Source of the DNA: Nymphaea colorata
Taxonomy: Eukaryota; Streptophyta; Magnoliopsida; Nymphaeales; Nymphaeaceae
Assembly: GCF_008831285.2 (NCBI RefSeq)
Contig: NC_045149.1
Location: forward strand, 4,393,500 to 4,457,499
Direction of reading: 5' to 3'
DNA: 64,000 nucleotides
Positions 10,764-22,829 of the stretch are shown piece after piece. Both the position numbers and the translations under genes were made by a program. The notes beneath the pieces were generated by a model. It saw only the letters and a program-made list of their open reading frames with translations, did no database searches and was not told where the DNA came from. The stretch's first letter is position 1, and each line of letters opens with the position of its first letter.

Positions 10764-12400
10764 ACTAGACATGCTTCAGCGAGCAGTGAAAACTCCCAAC
10801 CGGCAAAACCCCAAGGAGAATGAATAGGATCATATCAAGCTAGTTCGAAGGAGAAACAAAGTATCTCCCCCAATACAAGTCGTTCACAACGTTGGGTGGG
10901 ATGACAATAAATTCCACCTACTTGCAAATGAGGAAGTGGATACACTTGACTGCATGGAAGAAGAGATATTTGGCACCCCCATCCATCATGTGAGTGAGGC
11001 GCCTTATGGAGGGAGAAAGGGAAAGCACAGGAATGGGGAAGAAGACTGCCAATCATGAAACTGAAAAAACTGAGCCCAACACCATGAGGCAGGGAACCGA
11101 CGTTACGCCTTCTAGGGCACCAAGGATTGAGGCCACCGACCCCTACACGCCTCCTGGGTTTGAAGCAACAATGGACACCCAAGAAGCGGAGGAACACTGG
11201 GGCGGCAAGTGCACCGTGCAGACTAAGAAAGGGTTGACTCCTAAAGAAAAAAACCAAAAAGCATACCCTCAAGTGTAAGGAAATAATATCCCTCAAGAAA
11301 TGGGCCAGCACGTTGGACAGCAGCATGGCAACTCAGAGAAGGAATACTACGATGGAGGAATCACCGTCCTCGGAGGCTCAACAAAGCAAGCTCCTCTCCA
11401 AGGGCTCCTTGTCAATGAAGAAGATAAGCTTCCTGACTCCCAGACCCCTAGTTTTTATGGAGATGGAAGAGGGTAGGGCAGTCACGCCGGACCCAAGGAA
11501 AGCAGGTACAGAAAACCAGAAGCGTGGCAAATTAACTGTCAGGGGTGGGGTGGAAGCCTCTCTTGCCTAATGTGCATCTTAGCATGAAATATCAGTGGGC
11601 TTGTGAGGAAGAAAGCCCAAACAGAGCTGCTGCTCTTTGTTCAGCAGCTCAACCCAGAAGTGGGAGTGATGATTGACACCAAGCTTTTCTGCTCAGGGAG
11701 TAGTCAAACTCAGCCGCAAAGTCCCTAATTATGGGATTATTAGCAACATCAGTGCAGGAATTTTATGGGCTACAATCTTGATCATGTGCACCAATCTATC
11801 ACCAGTAACTACTAGATTCAGATGCAGCTTACTGAGACAGTGTCTAAGAAGGCCTTCTCCATAGTGGGAACTTAGCTCTGATTTTAGGATTTGCCGATGG
11901 TTATTCCCTCAGCTCCAATAGATTGTGAGGAATTTTGATTAACCAGCCTGCTGCATAGAAGACTTAATTCACAATGGCACAGAGAAACAGGTAGAGCACC
12001 CGCCATCCAAGCCTGTCTTGCATTTGCTGATTTCATTGATGGGAGCCAACTTGAGGAAATCAGCAATGCAAACTGCAGGTACACTTGGTCGAACAATAGA
12101 GTTGGCACAACCAATACCTTATGTAAGTTGGATCGTTGATTTCTCAACCTTAAGTGGTCAGATGAATTCTGCCCAGAGAACCACCTAATAGTATTACCTC
12201 GCACAGTTTTTTATCATAGCAGCTTAATTCTCCATTCTTACACTAGATGCTCTACTGTCTTTGGATATTTCAAGGATCTAAGTGGCTTTCGGGACATTCT
12301 CAAGGAGGCGTGGAGCAGCCAAGAAGCAGGGTATGCAATTTTTTTAAAAACTTGCCAAATGATAGAATTTGAAAAATCCATGTCACTTAGATAGTATGGT
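10764..12400 (+). pseudogene. LINE ORF1 tail and ORF2 endonuclease fragment
   Basis: This continues the LINE interrupted at 6085. 10764-11570 is a hydrophilic, broken ORF1 tail (for example KFHLLANEEVDTLDCMEE at 10903-10955). From 11585 the apurinic-type endonuclease of ORF2 begins: NISGLVRKKAQTELLLF...QLNPEVGVMIDTKL, where the usual leading Trp is a TGA stop. Near 12015-12130 comes the conserved block CRYTWSNNRVG...LCKLDR, then LPRTV near 12200 and SGFRDILKEAW near 12280-12310. These are the standard motifs of L1-type endonucleases and the linker after them. Homology fades at about 12400, before the reverse transcriptase. Stops and frameshifts are frequent. Confidence 0.75.
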
Positions 12401-13232
12401 TAAAACATGATTTTATGACGTAGTCATGTTGAAGACTACATAGAGATGATCGAGAAGACATTGATTTAAATGAGGAAGATGGATTGTAAAATTATTAAAT
12501 AAATTAAAGAGCGTATGGAAAACACACATGCATTCATCATACGATGATAAACATCCAGCACTTTCTAAGGTCACATACATTTATCATGCATAGATTTGAA
12601 AAAAGAGGACCCTAATTGAGTTTGGTTTGATCAATTATGATTATTCTATATAAGATATGCCAATATACCTTATCCAAGAGGCTTAGTATGAGCATAGACT
12701 GTTTCTTAGGCAACTAAGAGTAAGGTTTATTCACTTTTTCTTGGATACTCATCGATATGCCAAAGTTACCACTCATGGTACTAACGATAGGGCTTTCCCG
12801 CGCAAGCCCAAGGCGTGGTACAGTTGTAAGGCTTAGTCTTGTGCTACCGCCTAAGACCAAGTGCCACAACATGATGACCGGGACAAATAGGTATAGGAAG
12901 TTTTCGAAATATGAGCAAGCATGCAAAATCGGTTGTCTATAATACAGATGATTAAAATATATAGAAAAAAAAATATTGTTTTCAATCAAATCTTAAATTG
13001 AAGAGGGTTATTTTTTATCCTAGATTTAGGTAAACATGATTGATCTTCCTCAATTAGTTTTATATGCAAGAGAGCAAACATAATTATCAAGAAATGTAAT
13101 GAAATGTCAATGGGTCAAGACCAAAGAAAGGAACATGCTTTATCATCAACAATATATGACATGTTCAAGTTTGTGGAAATGCATCAATGATAATCATAGC
13201 CAAACGATGACGGGTCGCATCATGGTAGCCAT
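12401..13232. other. Unassigned AT-rich sequence
   Basis: No protein family is recognised. Short frames on both strands at 12714-12989 overlap and look like chance. It may be part of the block inserted into the LINE. Confidence 0.4.
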
Positions 13233-13510
13233 TTGTTCGCATCCCCAAAAAAAAATTTGGTTTTTGGAGTGCTCCAGAAAAATGAAGTTTTATTTTGAAA
13301 TGAGAAAGAAATGGACTCACCCGTCGGCACGAGGTTCAACTGTTTCGCCTTTACCATGGTAATCAATCCAAAAGCTACGTTTATTCTTGATGCATTTCAT
13401 TTTTTGTCTTAAACAACTTTGTAAATGCGGTGTGGTGTTTGAGAAAATGTTGAAGACTTGATATTTCAAGATTTTAAGAAAGTTTTGAAGAATCATTTGA
13501 GAGTGTAAAA
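13233..13510 (+). repeat. Left arm of the inverted repeat
   Basis: This pairs with 14291-14578. It includes the shared stretch TGCGGTGTGGTGTTTGAGAA near 13420-13445. Confidence 0.8.
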
Positions 13511-14290
13511 TCACCCCTTATGGTTAGTTTTGGCCTTCTTGGGTGGGCATTTGCCCTGCCTACACCTCAAATGGGTGTTTGCAGGGCTAATGACCAATCC
13601 CACTTAGTCAAAAACTATTTAAAAAAAAATTAAAATCATTCAAAAATGTTTTAAATTTGCCTGCAAATCTTGTTAAATTCAAAAAAATTCAAATCTCTTT
13701 TTTAAATCCCTTGCTTTTGTGATTTTCAAAATTTATTTCTCTTTCTCTTTTTCCCTATTACTCTCATATGAAAGTCCTTCATCTTTTTCATTCTCTCAAA
13801 TATTGTTCTCCCATTATTTAAGGTTTTAATTTGTTATTTTTGGACTTCATCAAGACCAAAACTCAAGTAATGACCCAATATGAGATTCATGCTTGATGAT
13901 CTACAACCTCATTCTATTTTCAAATATTTTTCTTTCTTTATAAAATATTTGTAAAAATTATAAAATGAGAAACTTAGATGTATGTGGTGGTAGGAATGCT
14001 CTTAGATGAATGTGATGGTAGGAATGAATGATTTCCTTCTAATCATGTAGGATCAATGCATCCATACATTCACATTCACTTAACATCACGAATGATCACA
14101 AACATGTTTTTAAAAGAACTTAAGCAAGATGAGATGGAGCTTTAACTAGGTAGTAACCAAATTAGAGCAAAATCTCAATCCTACTTGAAGTCTTAAAAGA
14201 ACACTAAAGTGACTTCAAAAGGAAGATCTTCAAATGTTTCCAAACAATATTTGTAAAGATTTTCCAATCAAAATTTCTCAAATCAAAATG

Positions 14291-14578
14291 TTTTACACTC
14301 TCAAATGATTCTTCAAAACTTTATCAAAATCTTGAAATATCAAGTCATCAACATTTTCTCAAACACCACACCGCATTTAGAAAGATGTTTAAGCCAAAAT
14401 GAAATGCATTAAGAATAAACATAGCCCTTCGATTAATTACCCCCAGTAAAGGCGCTGGGAACGGTCGATTCTCGTACCGACGGGCAAGTTCCTTTCTTTT
14501 TCATTTCAAAATAAAACCTCATTTTTCTGGAGTACTTCAAAAATCAAAAAAAAAAAAAGAAATTGGGGATGTGAACAA
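14291..14578 (-). repeat. Right arm of the inverted repeat
   Basis: This is the reverse complement of the left arm. It ends four bases before copia reverse-transcriptase sequence begins. Confidence 0.8.
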
Positions 14579-14581
14579 GTA

Positions 14582-15729
14582 TATATGAGTCAACCACCTG
14601 GGTTTGAAGATATGCATCATGCTCACCATGTCTATAGACTTGGAAAAGTATTGTACGGAGTGCATGGGTTGATAGTTTAAAATGTTATATGGAGACAAAC
14701 GGATTTGTCAAATCCAAGTCAGATTGCTCGCTTTTCATATGATCTAGAGGATCTTCTAGTATGTACCTATTGATATATATGGATGATCTCATACTTGCAA
14801 GAAGCTCAAATCATGAAGTGCAGTCTTTTATATGTGAAATCAGTAGCAAATTTTCTATAAAGAATTTAGGCACTGTTCATTATTTTCTTGGAATTGGACT
14901 TACAAAAATTCTACTTTACTTCTTTGCCAACAAAATATATCTCAGATATCTTACAACGTGCTAACACGGGACATGCTAAATCAATGGTGATACCTGTTGC
15001 ACCTAATGTGAACTTATTCAAGCATGAAGGGGAGATGTTACCAGATGGAAAACTATATCAGAGCATTGTGGGAGCCCTGCAATATGTTATTCTTACTTGT
15101 TTGGACATTGCCTTCATGGTTAATAAAGTATGTCAATTTGTGCATGCTTCCACTAATCTTCATTTGAATTATGTCAAAATGCATTCTTAGGTACCTACAA
15201 GGAACCATATCTCATGGAATCATAATCCAAAAATCTTCATATTAGACACTTGAAGCCCACTTGGATGCAGATTGGGCTAACTGCCTAGATGACAGAAGAT
15301 CAACTAATGGGTATGTTACCTGTTTAGGAGGTAATATTATATCATGGGGGTATAATAAACAACATACTATTGCTAGGTCTAGCATCGAGGCAAAATATAA
15401 GGCCATGGCAGTGGCTGTTTTTGAATTAATATAGTTGAAATCTCTTCTTAATGATTTGCATGTTCCTCACAAAGGCATTCCAGTTTCAAGATGTGACAAC
15501 TTTGGAGCAACCTATCTCACAGTTAATCCTATTTCCATGCTCGGACCAAACACATTGAAGTAGATTTTCATTTTGTTAGAGAGAATGTGGCTAATCAAGA
15601 AATATAGGTTGCATTTGTAAGTCTGAAGAATAAATAATTGATATCTTAACTAAAGCATTGCCAAACCCAAGATTTCACTATCTCAAGAACAAGCTTCACC
15701 TTGTTAATACCAGGATCAGCTCGTGGGGG
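14582..15729 (+). pseudogene. copia-3 reverse transcriptase and RNase H fragment
   Basis: This is the 3' half of a plus-strand copia pol. It starts abruptly next to the inverted repeat with YMSQPPGFED...LGKVLYGVHG (about 14585-14670). It continues through the catalytic YMDDLILARSS (14779-14811), FSIKNLGTVHYFLGI, the KLYQSIVGALQY block (15048-15083) and RNase H pieces including ADWANCLDDRRSTNGY (15269-15316) and ARSSIEAKYKAMA (15374-15412). Several stops and frame shifts occur. Gag, protease and integrase are absent, so the 5' part was deleted or lies elsewhere. The next element downstream is its LTR. Confidence 0.85.
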
Positions 15730-16071
15730 TGTAATAAATATAGAAAGCAGGAAGAATCTGAAATTATGGAAGGAAGATCATGCGATAATGACAAAAAAAA
15801 ATCTTGCTGTTATACATAAGCAGCTAAGAAAAGAAAGAGATAAAAACAAAAGTGGAAGCCAAGATATTATACCATTATCGTGTCCACCAAATGTGGACAT
15901 CGAATGTAAATCTTCTCTCTAGTCTATTTAATGGAACCTCTCTCTAACGATAAAAGAAGCATAGAGATTTAGAGAGAGTATTTGTGAACATAGGTATTTC
16001 AAGACTGAACTACATTAAAATCCTTTTCTTGTTTCCTTGTAACTTCTTTTTCTCATTTACCCTATTTTACA
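15730..16071 (+). repeat. 3' LTR of copia-3
   Basis: It starts TGTAATAAATATAG after a G-rich tract (TCGTGGGGG) and ends CCTATTTTACA, with TG...CA termini, 342 bp. No second copy was found in the window, so the boundaries are inferred. Confidence 0.65.
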
Positions 16072-17021
16072 TTATGCCTAATTAGGCATGTTCTTGCTAG
16101 TATCCCCCTGTATTGGGGACTACCCCTCAAACTGCCCCCTAACAGTCCAGCCCATTGAAAGAGCAAGTGTTAGATTCCTTTGGGGAACCAGAGAGGGTGC
16201 ACATGGGTGGCACCTCATCAGATGGGACCAACTGTGCCTTCCAAAAAATGAGGCTTGTGTGGGCTTACGGAAACTGAAGGATATCAATAATGCTTGCATG
16301 GGATACCTAGCATGCAAAAGCACTTGCCAACGAGAGTATATGGGCTCGCCTGATCTCCAACAAATACCTCCAAACTGAAGGCCTATGGACAGCTAGGAAC
16401 TTCCCCAATGGCTCTGCCATATGGAGGTCTATGTTCCAAGTGTGGAAGATCATCAAGGACAAAATCTCTTGGAAAGTCAGGGATGGGGGCCAGGCAGAAT
16501 TTTGGCTTGATCAATGGAGAAAGCCACTGGTTAGTGAGATACCCAGTGCTTATATCAAGTTCATCGAGACCATGTTGGGAGAGACTATTAAGGACATGAT
16601 TCAGGGGTCGGAAGAGGGCCTCCAAGAGTTCATTGCTAAATTCGTCCCTCAGTTCATCGTGCCCCAGGGGACGACGATAAGCAACAATATACTTGAATGG
16701 AACACAACCTCAGTGGCAGAGAGCCCCATCTCAAGAAACAGCATATGGAACGCTTTGAAGAACACAGCAGCAACCAAGACTTGGAGGACTCACCTATGGA
16801 TGGGCGCAGGCTTCCACAGGGCACTATGGACCCTGTATGTAGGCTGCGTGGGCAAGCTTCCCACTGAAGCTAGAATGCAGCGCCTTGGCTTCTCCCTAGC
16901 CTCTCACTGCTTGATATGCAAATATGATACTGAAAGTGAACAACATCAGTGGCCTATTCGTACACATATTTTGTTTAGCAATAATATTCAGGGCCAAGCC
17001 CTCTCACAATGGTTTTCCTGA
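16072..17021 (+). pseudogene. LINE ORF2 C-terminus with zf-RVT domain
   Basis: The conserved LINE reverse-transcriptase C-terminal block RFLWGTREGAHGWHLIRWDQ is at 16168-16230, followed by PKNEACVGLRKLKDIN. Next come ARNFPNGSAIWRSMFQVWKI...FWLDQWRKP (16393-16530). The zf-RVT zinc-binding domain follows, with KLPTEARMQRLGFS...CLICKYDTESEQH at about 16855-16950. An open frame of 196 codons runs 16431-17021. It shares strand with the LINE pieces at 4881-6085 and 10764-12400, and resumes directly after the copia-3 LTR. I take it as the 3' end of the same LINE, with the core reverse transcriptase missing. Confidence 0.75.
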
Positions 17022-18823
17022 ATGGTAAGTTTCTCTTATTTTCACCGAGAAAAACCACCGCTTCAATTTCTTTTCTTCTTAATTGGAGAAAAAACGGCTT
17101 TAGGAATGGAAGAAGCGAGGGTGCCAATTCGACAAACTATTTGATTGGCTTATTCAACTGATTCGGTCAAAAATATTGAAAAGAGCACTTTTGAAATTTA
17201 TATATAGAACAATTAAACAAAAATAATTTTAAAATAAAATGTTAGAGTATAATAAAAGTTAGTTGAAGCGTGTCCAGTGGAAGCCTTGAATCTCATGCAT
17301 CAAATTGGTTATTCACTAAATTGGTTATGCACTAATTTGAATTGAATTGGCCGGCTGTATTAACATTGGCCATGAGCTATTTCTTACCACCAAATAAACT
17401 TTACAAAAACATCACTAAGCATGGTGTTTATGAGCTTGACTCTCTAGAGACCTCTTTAACTAGTCTTGGTTCGTATATCATTGCAACTGGTGGCAAATTG
17501 GCTCCATTTGGTTGCCCTTCAAGAGTGCGATCGATGTGTCATTTTGATTATTTTTTGAGATACTTTACTTTCTATTTTCATTAACTTGTACATATGCTTT
17601 TCCTTTATTTAAAAAAATTTTGTTGAGCATTTTTTTACTGTTTCATTACCAATTCAATTGAATCACTAAATCGGTCACATTTAGCAAATTGGTTGCATTG
17701 CCAGTTCAATTGACAAACCGATTTTCATCTTAGCTATCAACTTGAAACTTGATATCCTAGACTTCAACAAGGAAATTTAATTTTGACAGTTACCATATTG
17801 CCAACATCGTTTTTTCCTTCTTCCTTTCTCTGGTTGGCAAGCGGAAGTGCATTGAATTTTTAGATTCTGCAAAAGAAAAAATGTTTAAAATGGCTTAATT
17901 CCGAAGTTCTAGTTCCCCTTGGCTTGCGGGTTAGGGAGACACAATTGCCCGAACCCTTGCTCCTTCTGGAGGAAGCTCATCTCGTCTCTTACATGGGCGA
18001 TGAATAAGCTTAATAGAGAAGCAACAGATGAATACTGGTTTTCTTTTGTAGTGGTGAAAACAAAATCGAAGGAAGGCTGAATATTTTTCTCTCTAACTCT
18101 TTCCTAAAAGCTATTAAATACAGTGATATGATGTTTAGGAGAAATAAAGCAAAATGAAACAGGGACTATAACTTTATCATGAGTGGGTTATGATTGACAA
18201 AGAGGGGCTGCCATCTTAAGTCTTGAAGTTCTGTAGGCTAGAGATCCTTGGAGATGGAAGATGTGGTAGGACTTGGAAGGGTAGCTGAGAGTAATCAAGC
18301 TCTATTGGTCATTCCAAGCCATTCCCTACTGCTGAATGTTTTTTCTTACTTGCCAACTCATTTGGAAATGGTGGCTGCACAGAATATTTGGCTTGGAATG
18401 TGATCCCTAACCCATTCATATAGTTACTTCTTAGAGGCTTGGTCTTTGAAGAACCCATCTTTGTTTGTACGTATAATTTTTTGGTAGTAAATCAAAAGTT
18501 GAGGACATATCCCTCAGCAAAGGTTTTCTCGATTCCAAATGCAGGATACGAGAAACCAAAGATTCTAATTTTTAAAAGACATCATTTTTGGTGAGGTTTG
18601 ATAACAAACTAATTGAAATTGAACCTTCATAAATGAGCATCAAGGCTGAAGAAGAATCCAGCTGATGGTTCATGTGAAGAAAGCTGGAAAATTCTCTTCA
18701 AACTCCTCTTCATATTCAATGTCTAGTTTAGCATCCATCCTATGGAATCACAAGGTTTTAAGCCCTGTGGGTTAAAAAATACATACCTTGGATTTACGTC
18801 TGAGGAAATAGAAAGATAAAATC
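17022..18823. other. Unassigned AT-rich sequence
   Basis: No gene recognised. Repeated short motifs around ATTGGTT/AATTGAA occur at 17300-17720. The open frame at 17342-17584 has no known relatives that I can see. Confidence 0.4.
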
Positions 18824-20870
18824 TTGAGTGAAAAACATGAATTTTTAAATTTAAGTTTGCCAAGCAATTCCCGTACAATTCTAGGGCAACAACAATTACA
18901 ATGTAACTGTCATTTCAACAAAAATTATGAGCATAAAGCTCATGGACAAAATAAACAACTTAACACTATAATATATCTCCTTATTTTACAAGGAAAATTA
19001 CTAGAAACAAGTGCTTAATGAAACAGAAACATGTTTGACACAATCATCTCCTCTATGCAATCTAGAAACAAGCTCTTAGCTGGTCTAATAACTTAGATAT
19101 CCTAACTAAAAATTAGATGAAAACAATTTAGTGCTTACACAACTGGAACAAATGATAAAAAACCTTCATGACATAACATTAAGTTAAAATGAAGAAGACT
19201 TGCTTTTTATCGAACCAGTTAATACAAGATTAAAAATCAATGGGATCCAGGCAGCCTCTGGATTTACAAAATATGAAGGGACTTCTCAGTCCGATAAAGA
19301 ATATCCAAAATTGTTTAATCTCACTATTGGTTTAGTGTGTCAAATGTTAAAAAGACTTGAAGATATAGAAATGAAATACGATAACATCTTAATAGAATTA
19401 GGAAAAACAAAAACTGGATCAAAATATGATGAGTTAATTAAAAAATTAGATAAATTAACCATTAAACCATCTGAACCAATAACGTCTCAATTAAGTCATA
19501 AATATCTATTCATCAAACGAAAAGATGAACAACCAAAGGATGAAAAAACAGAAGGTAAAGATGAAAAGTTCAAAACACAATGATACAAGACATAAAGATG
19601 GACAATCAAAACCAGCAAAATAAAATCATATTTTGTAAAGATTTAGGAATAAAAATAGATAATATTTTGCAATTAGTTGAACTTGAAGAAAGCATAAAAT
19701 CCTTGAATCAAATTAATATAAACCAAGAAATATATTATGATGAAGAAAATAATAGAAAATAATATCAAGGTTAAAGCCTCAAACCAAGAACTGAAATTGA
19801 GGATATAATTTCTGAAACTGAAATTACTGATACAATTTCGGAAATCTATTCCCTCCATGGTATCCCTGTTAATAATTATATGAGTCTCATGCATCTGCAT
19901 CGAGCAGGCCAATAGTTACTGAAGAATATATGGAAGATAAACACTACGGATATCCTCCTAGAAAACCTTATTCTGAAATTCATGACATTCATCAAGATTA
20001 TCGACCCAAAGGAAAACCTTATCCTTTAGAAGTAGTAGATAACAAAAATAGATCGTGTGGATGCATACTCAACACTAACTCACATGATCCTCAACTATGG
20101 CCCCAAATCATATGACAATGGGGTTCCATAATAATAAAATATTATTTAAAGGCAAATTTAGGACATAAAGACGCCAGAAAAATGATAGCATAACTTGAAA
20201 CTTATCTAGAAGAGTCAACATGGTCACAATGGGAAGCTTACAAAAAATACTTTCCTGAAGAACTTAAAAATGATATCTCTATCGAAGTAAATCCTTATAA
20301 TTTTGTTTTTAGAATACAAATGATCTTAGCAGAAACTAGTCCTAACACAGGAATGGAAGTAGCCCAAAGAAAAATTGTGCGCAGACTTGAGCAACTAGGC
20401 CTAACAAGTTGGAATCATATCAAAGAATTCGTATGTTCTCAAATTAAAATACAAAAACAATTAAAAAGGGATCACTCCTTTTGCAAAAATATTTATACTT
20501 CTATAGAAACCAGAAAGTTTGTAAGGAGAAGTCAAAGAAAAAAAACAAAGGATAACCCTAGAAGGTCTAAAAAATATTTCCTTAGAAAATAAAAAATAAA
20601 GCACCTTACCTAAATAAAGAAAAATATGTCAGGAAATATAACAAAAGAAGGAACTATAAAAATAAACTAAGCTGCATTGTTTGTCAGGACAATACCCATT
20701 AGGAAGCTACTACACCAAATTATTAAATGCTTATACAAAAGAAGTCATTCTTGTTAATACAACAAACCAAGAACTTATAAATATAGATGAACATGCCAAT
20801 GACACAAAGTCTATTTATTCCATAATATCAGTAGAAGATATTGAAGATTCCAAAAAATATGAGTTTTGAG
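18824..20870 (+). pseudogene. Endogenous pararetrovirus capsid region, copy A
   Basis: This is an old integrated copy of a Caulimoviridae-like virus, on the plus strand. 19200-19583 is a Lys/Glu-rich, probably coiled-coil segment. 19930-20600 carries the capsid-like domain, with LETYLEEST and WEAYKKYFPEE near 20190-20260, NPYNFVFR at about 20290, then PNTGMEVAQRKIVRRLEQLG. A basic tract and a degenerate zinc knuckle (CIVC...H, about 20672-20700) follow. An acidic tail (20740-20870) ends the block. Several stops and frame changes interrupt it (for example near 20113 and 20190). The 18824-19018 frame just upstream may be viral too, but I cannot place it. Nearly the same sequence recurs at 32021-34247. 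Confidence 0.75.
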
Positions 20871-21053
20871 GAAGAAGATTATCCTCTAATAAACAAATTC
20901 ACTAAAAAAAAGATAATAAACTTCCAAACAGATGTCTTAGATGAATTTCTACAACTTTACAATTCTGATAATGAATAATTTAGATTGCTACCATGATTGG
21001 AAATTCAAATAAGGAAATCTAAATAAACAACGTTTTATGTGCTCAAGATTCCA

Positions 21054-21240
21054 AAGTATGGAAAACAGGTGGAAATGTACCCTCTGTCGCACAAAAAACT
21101 GTTGACTCTGCTTAAATATTCTAGAACCAAATATTGAATTGCCAATTCAATATCATACAAAAAATAGAGAAAAAATAGACGAAACTAGTCTAGAGAAAAG
21201 AGTAAGAAAAATCTCAAAAAAGGAGTAGTAATGAAATATT
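21054..21240 (+). pseudogene. Pararetrovirus movement-protein end fragment
   Basis: This is the same sequence as the reverse complement of about 28690-28875, with roughly 85% identity by eye. In the longer minus-strand copy it links the movement protein to the coiled-coil segment. Here it follows capsid sequence, so the order is rearranged. Confidence 0.65.
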
Positions 21241-21860
21241 TCACCTCCTCACCTTCTTAATGGGGAGTGAGGATTTTATAGAGGCTTCTGAAGTCTTCAG
21301 AGAAGCTTTCGTGTCCTCTACTTCAAAATAATCTTATCCACAACTTTTTCACTTTTGGCAGAAGTGAGTGAAGGGATAAGATTCATTTGTTAGTGGATGC
21401 TCTGTCGTATGTGATAGAGTGATCCGTCAAAACATCTTTCGACTGAGTGGTCTAAAAGGAACCATTTTCTTGTCTTTCACATGGTGCCTACTCTCGACAA
21501 AGTGGTCTTTAAAAGAACCACTTTCTTTTATTGTTGACATGGACATATTATCCAGAGAGGGATCAGACTCTCTCTTGTAATGTGCTCTTGGTGGAGTACG
21601 TGAAAAATTGGTCATCCTATTCCGCGTGCTACTGTCGACTTCTTACTGTAAAAATTTGTAGTCCTTTGCTTTCTTCTGTTGCGATTTTCCACTTAAAACC
21701 CATGGATATAGTGGTTTCTTCGGTTGCTTTTGAATTGTATTTGGAGGGTTTAGCTAATAAAACTGCACCCCACTAAAGATGTGACCCATCTATTTAGACT
21801 ATTAGATAGTCTAAACTAGGCGGTAGTCTGAGGGGTTTTATTATCAGGGTTATGGTATCA
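21241..21860 (-). pseudogene. Pararetrovirus promoter and RNase H scrap, minus strand
   Basis: 21241-21690 is the reverse complement of the viral promoter region found at 31020-31500, including a TATA box at 21274-21280. Around 21695 it jumps to sequence shared with 26700-26830, the region just upstream of RNase H. The second ORF between these two parts is deleted. Confidence 0.65.
21274..21280 (-). promoter_or_regulatory. Pararetrovirus TATA box, copy 1
   Basis: The minus strand reads CTATAAAATCCTCACT, identical in core to the copies at 24896 and 31455. Confidence 0.6.
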
Positions 21861-21899
21861 CTAGCAAAGCTTCTTAAGAAAGAGGCACATTTCCTCAAT

Positions 21900-22420
21900 A
21901 GACATTTTAGAACTGAAAGCTTCTATCGACCAACATATCTCCAACAATAAAATCCCCTTCCCTTTTTATTGATATTGATTAAACCGACTAACTGTGTTGG
22001 GCCTTTTCCCGATGGCTTATGTGTAGCCTCATTGGTGCTTCATGCCTTGGCACTTCGGTTATTACAAGAATAGGGAGACTAATAGATGAGGTGCACCAAG
22101 TCAAAGCAAGTAGTAAGAACCGACAAGCGAAATACAGACTTCAGGATTAAAACAACAAATATAAAACATTCTCTTGAAGAAGAAAGAGATATGGAAGAAC
22201 ATAAAATTACTTAAGCTTATGGAAATACAGAAAGCTTTTAGAAATAAATACAAAACTACTTACAGGATGAGCATTCCTTTATTGATCTTTAAAAGAGTAC
22301 ATCCTCTCCTCTGAGAGATGTTCTTTTCTTAGCTTATGGCTGGTACCATTTCTTCTCCTAGGAATACATCATAAAAGTTGTAAAAGGAAGGGAGGAAGGA
22401 AGGAAGGAAGGAAGGAAAGG
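21900..22420 (-). other. Pararetrovirus leader sequence, minus strand
   Basis: This is the reverse complement of the leader seen at 31560-31950. It includes the shared stretch near 21975-22135 and the poly(A)-signal area near 22280. A (GAAG)n run lies at 22384-22420. Confidence 0.6.
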
Positions 22421-22829
22421 AAAGGGAAAGTTTCTAGAGAGGATAAGATTCTTTTATTAGTGCATTCTCTTCTGTCGTATGCGATAGAGTGCACTTTGAT
22501 TTTTCTAACAAAACATCTTTCGGCTAAGTATTTGCTTAAAAGGAACCACTTTTTTTTGTCTTTCACATGGTGCCGATTTTTGGTAGAGTGGCCTTTAAAA
22601 TCCACTTTCTTTTATCGTTCACATGGACATTGTTTGGAGAGGAATAGGATTCTCTCATGTATTGTGGTCTTAGTGGAGTACGTGGAAAGATGGGTTGTCC
22701 TTTTCAGTGTGCTACTATCGGCCTTCTTACTGTAAAAAAATTTAGTCCTTTGCTTTCTCCTGTTGCCATTTTCCTTCCACACGCATAGCAAGTGCCTGCT
22801 TGGTGGTTTATGAGGTAGCAATAGGCTTT
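22421..22829 (-). other. Pararetrovirus promoter, TATA region deleted
   Basis: It matches 24990-25330, but the core promoter with the TATA box, about 160 bp, is missing between AAGTTTCTAGAG and GATAAGATTC. Confidence 0.6.

Larger units (their letters stand above)
13233..14578. mobile_element. Large inverted-repeat (foldback-like) element
   Basis: Two arms of about 280-290 bp, 13233-13510 and 14291-14578, are inverted copies with roughly 80% or better identity by eye. The outer ends read TTGTTCGCATCCCC and, reverse-complemented, TTGTTCACATCCCC. The inner ends share GAGAGTGTAAAA. The 780-bp centre has no recognisable coding sequence. It could be a foldback transposon, a non-autonomous DNA element with long terminal inverted repeats, or two opposed copies of one repeat. 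I saw no clear target duplication. Confidence 0.7.

Noticed and set aside
10994-11278. 94-codon plus-strand frame that looks gene-like
   Set aside because: It lies between recognised LINE ORF1 and ORF2 pieces on the same strand and is best explained as decayed LINE sequence.
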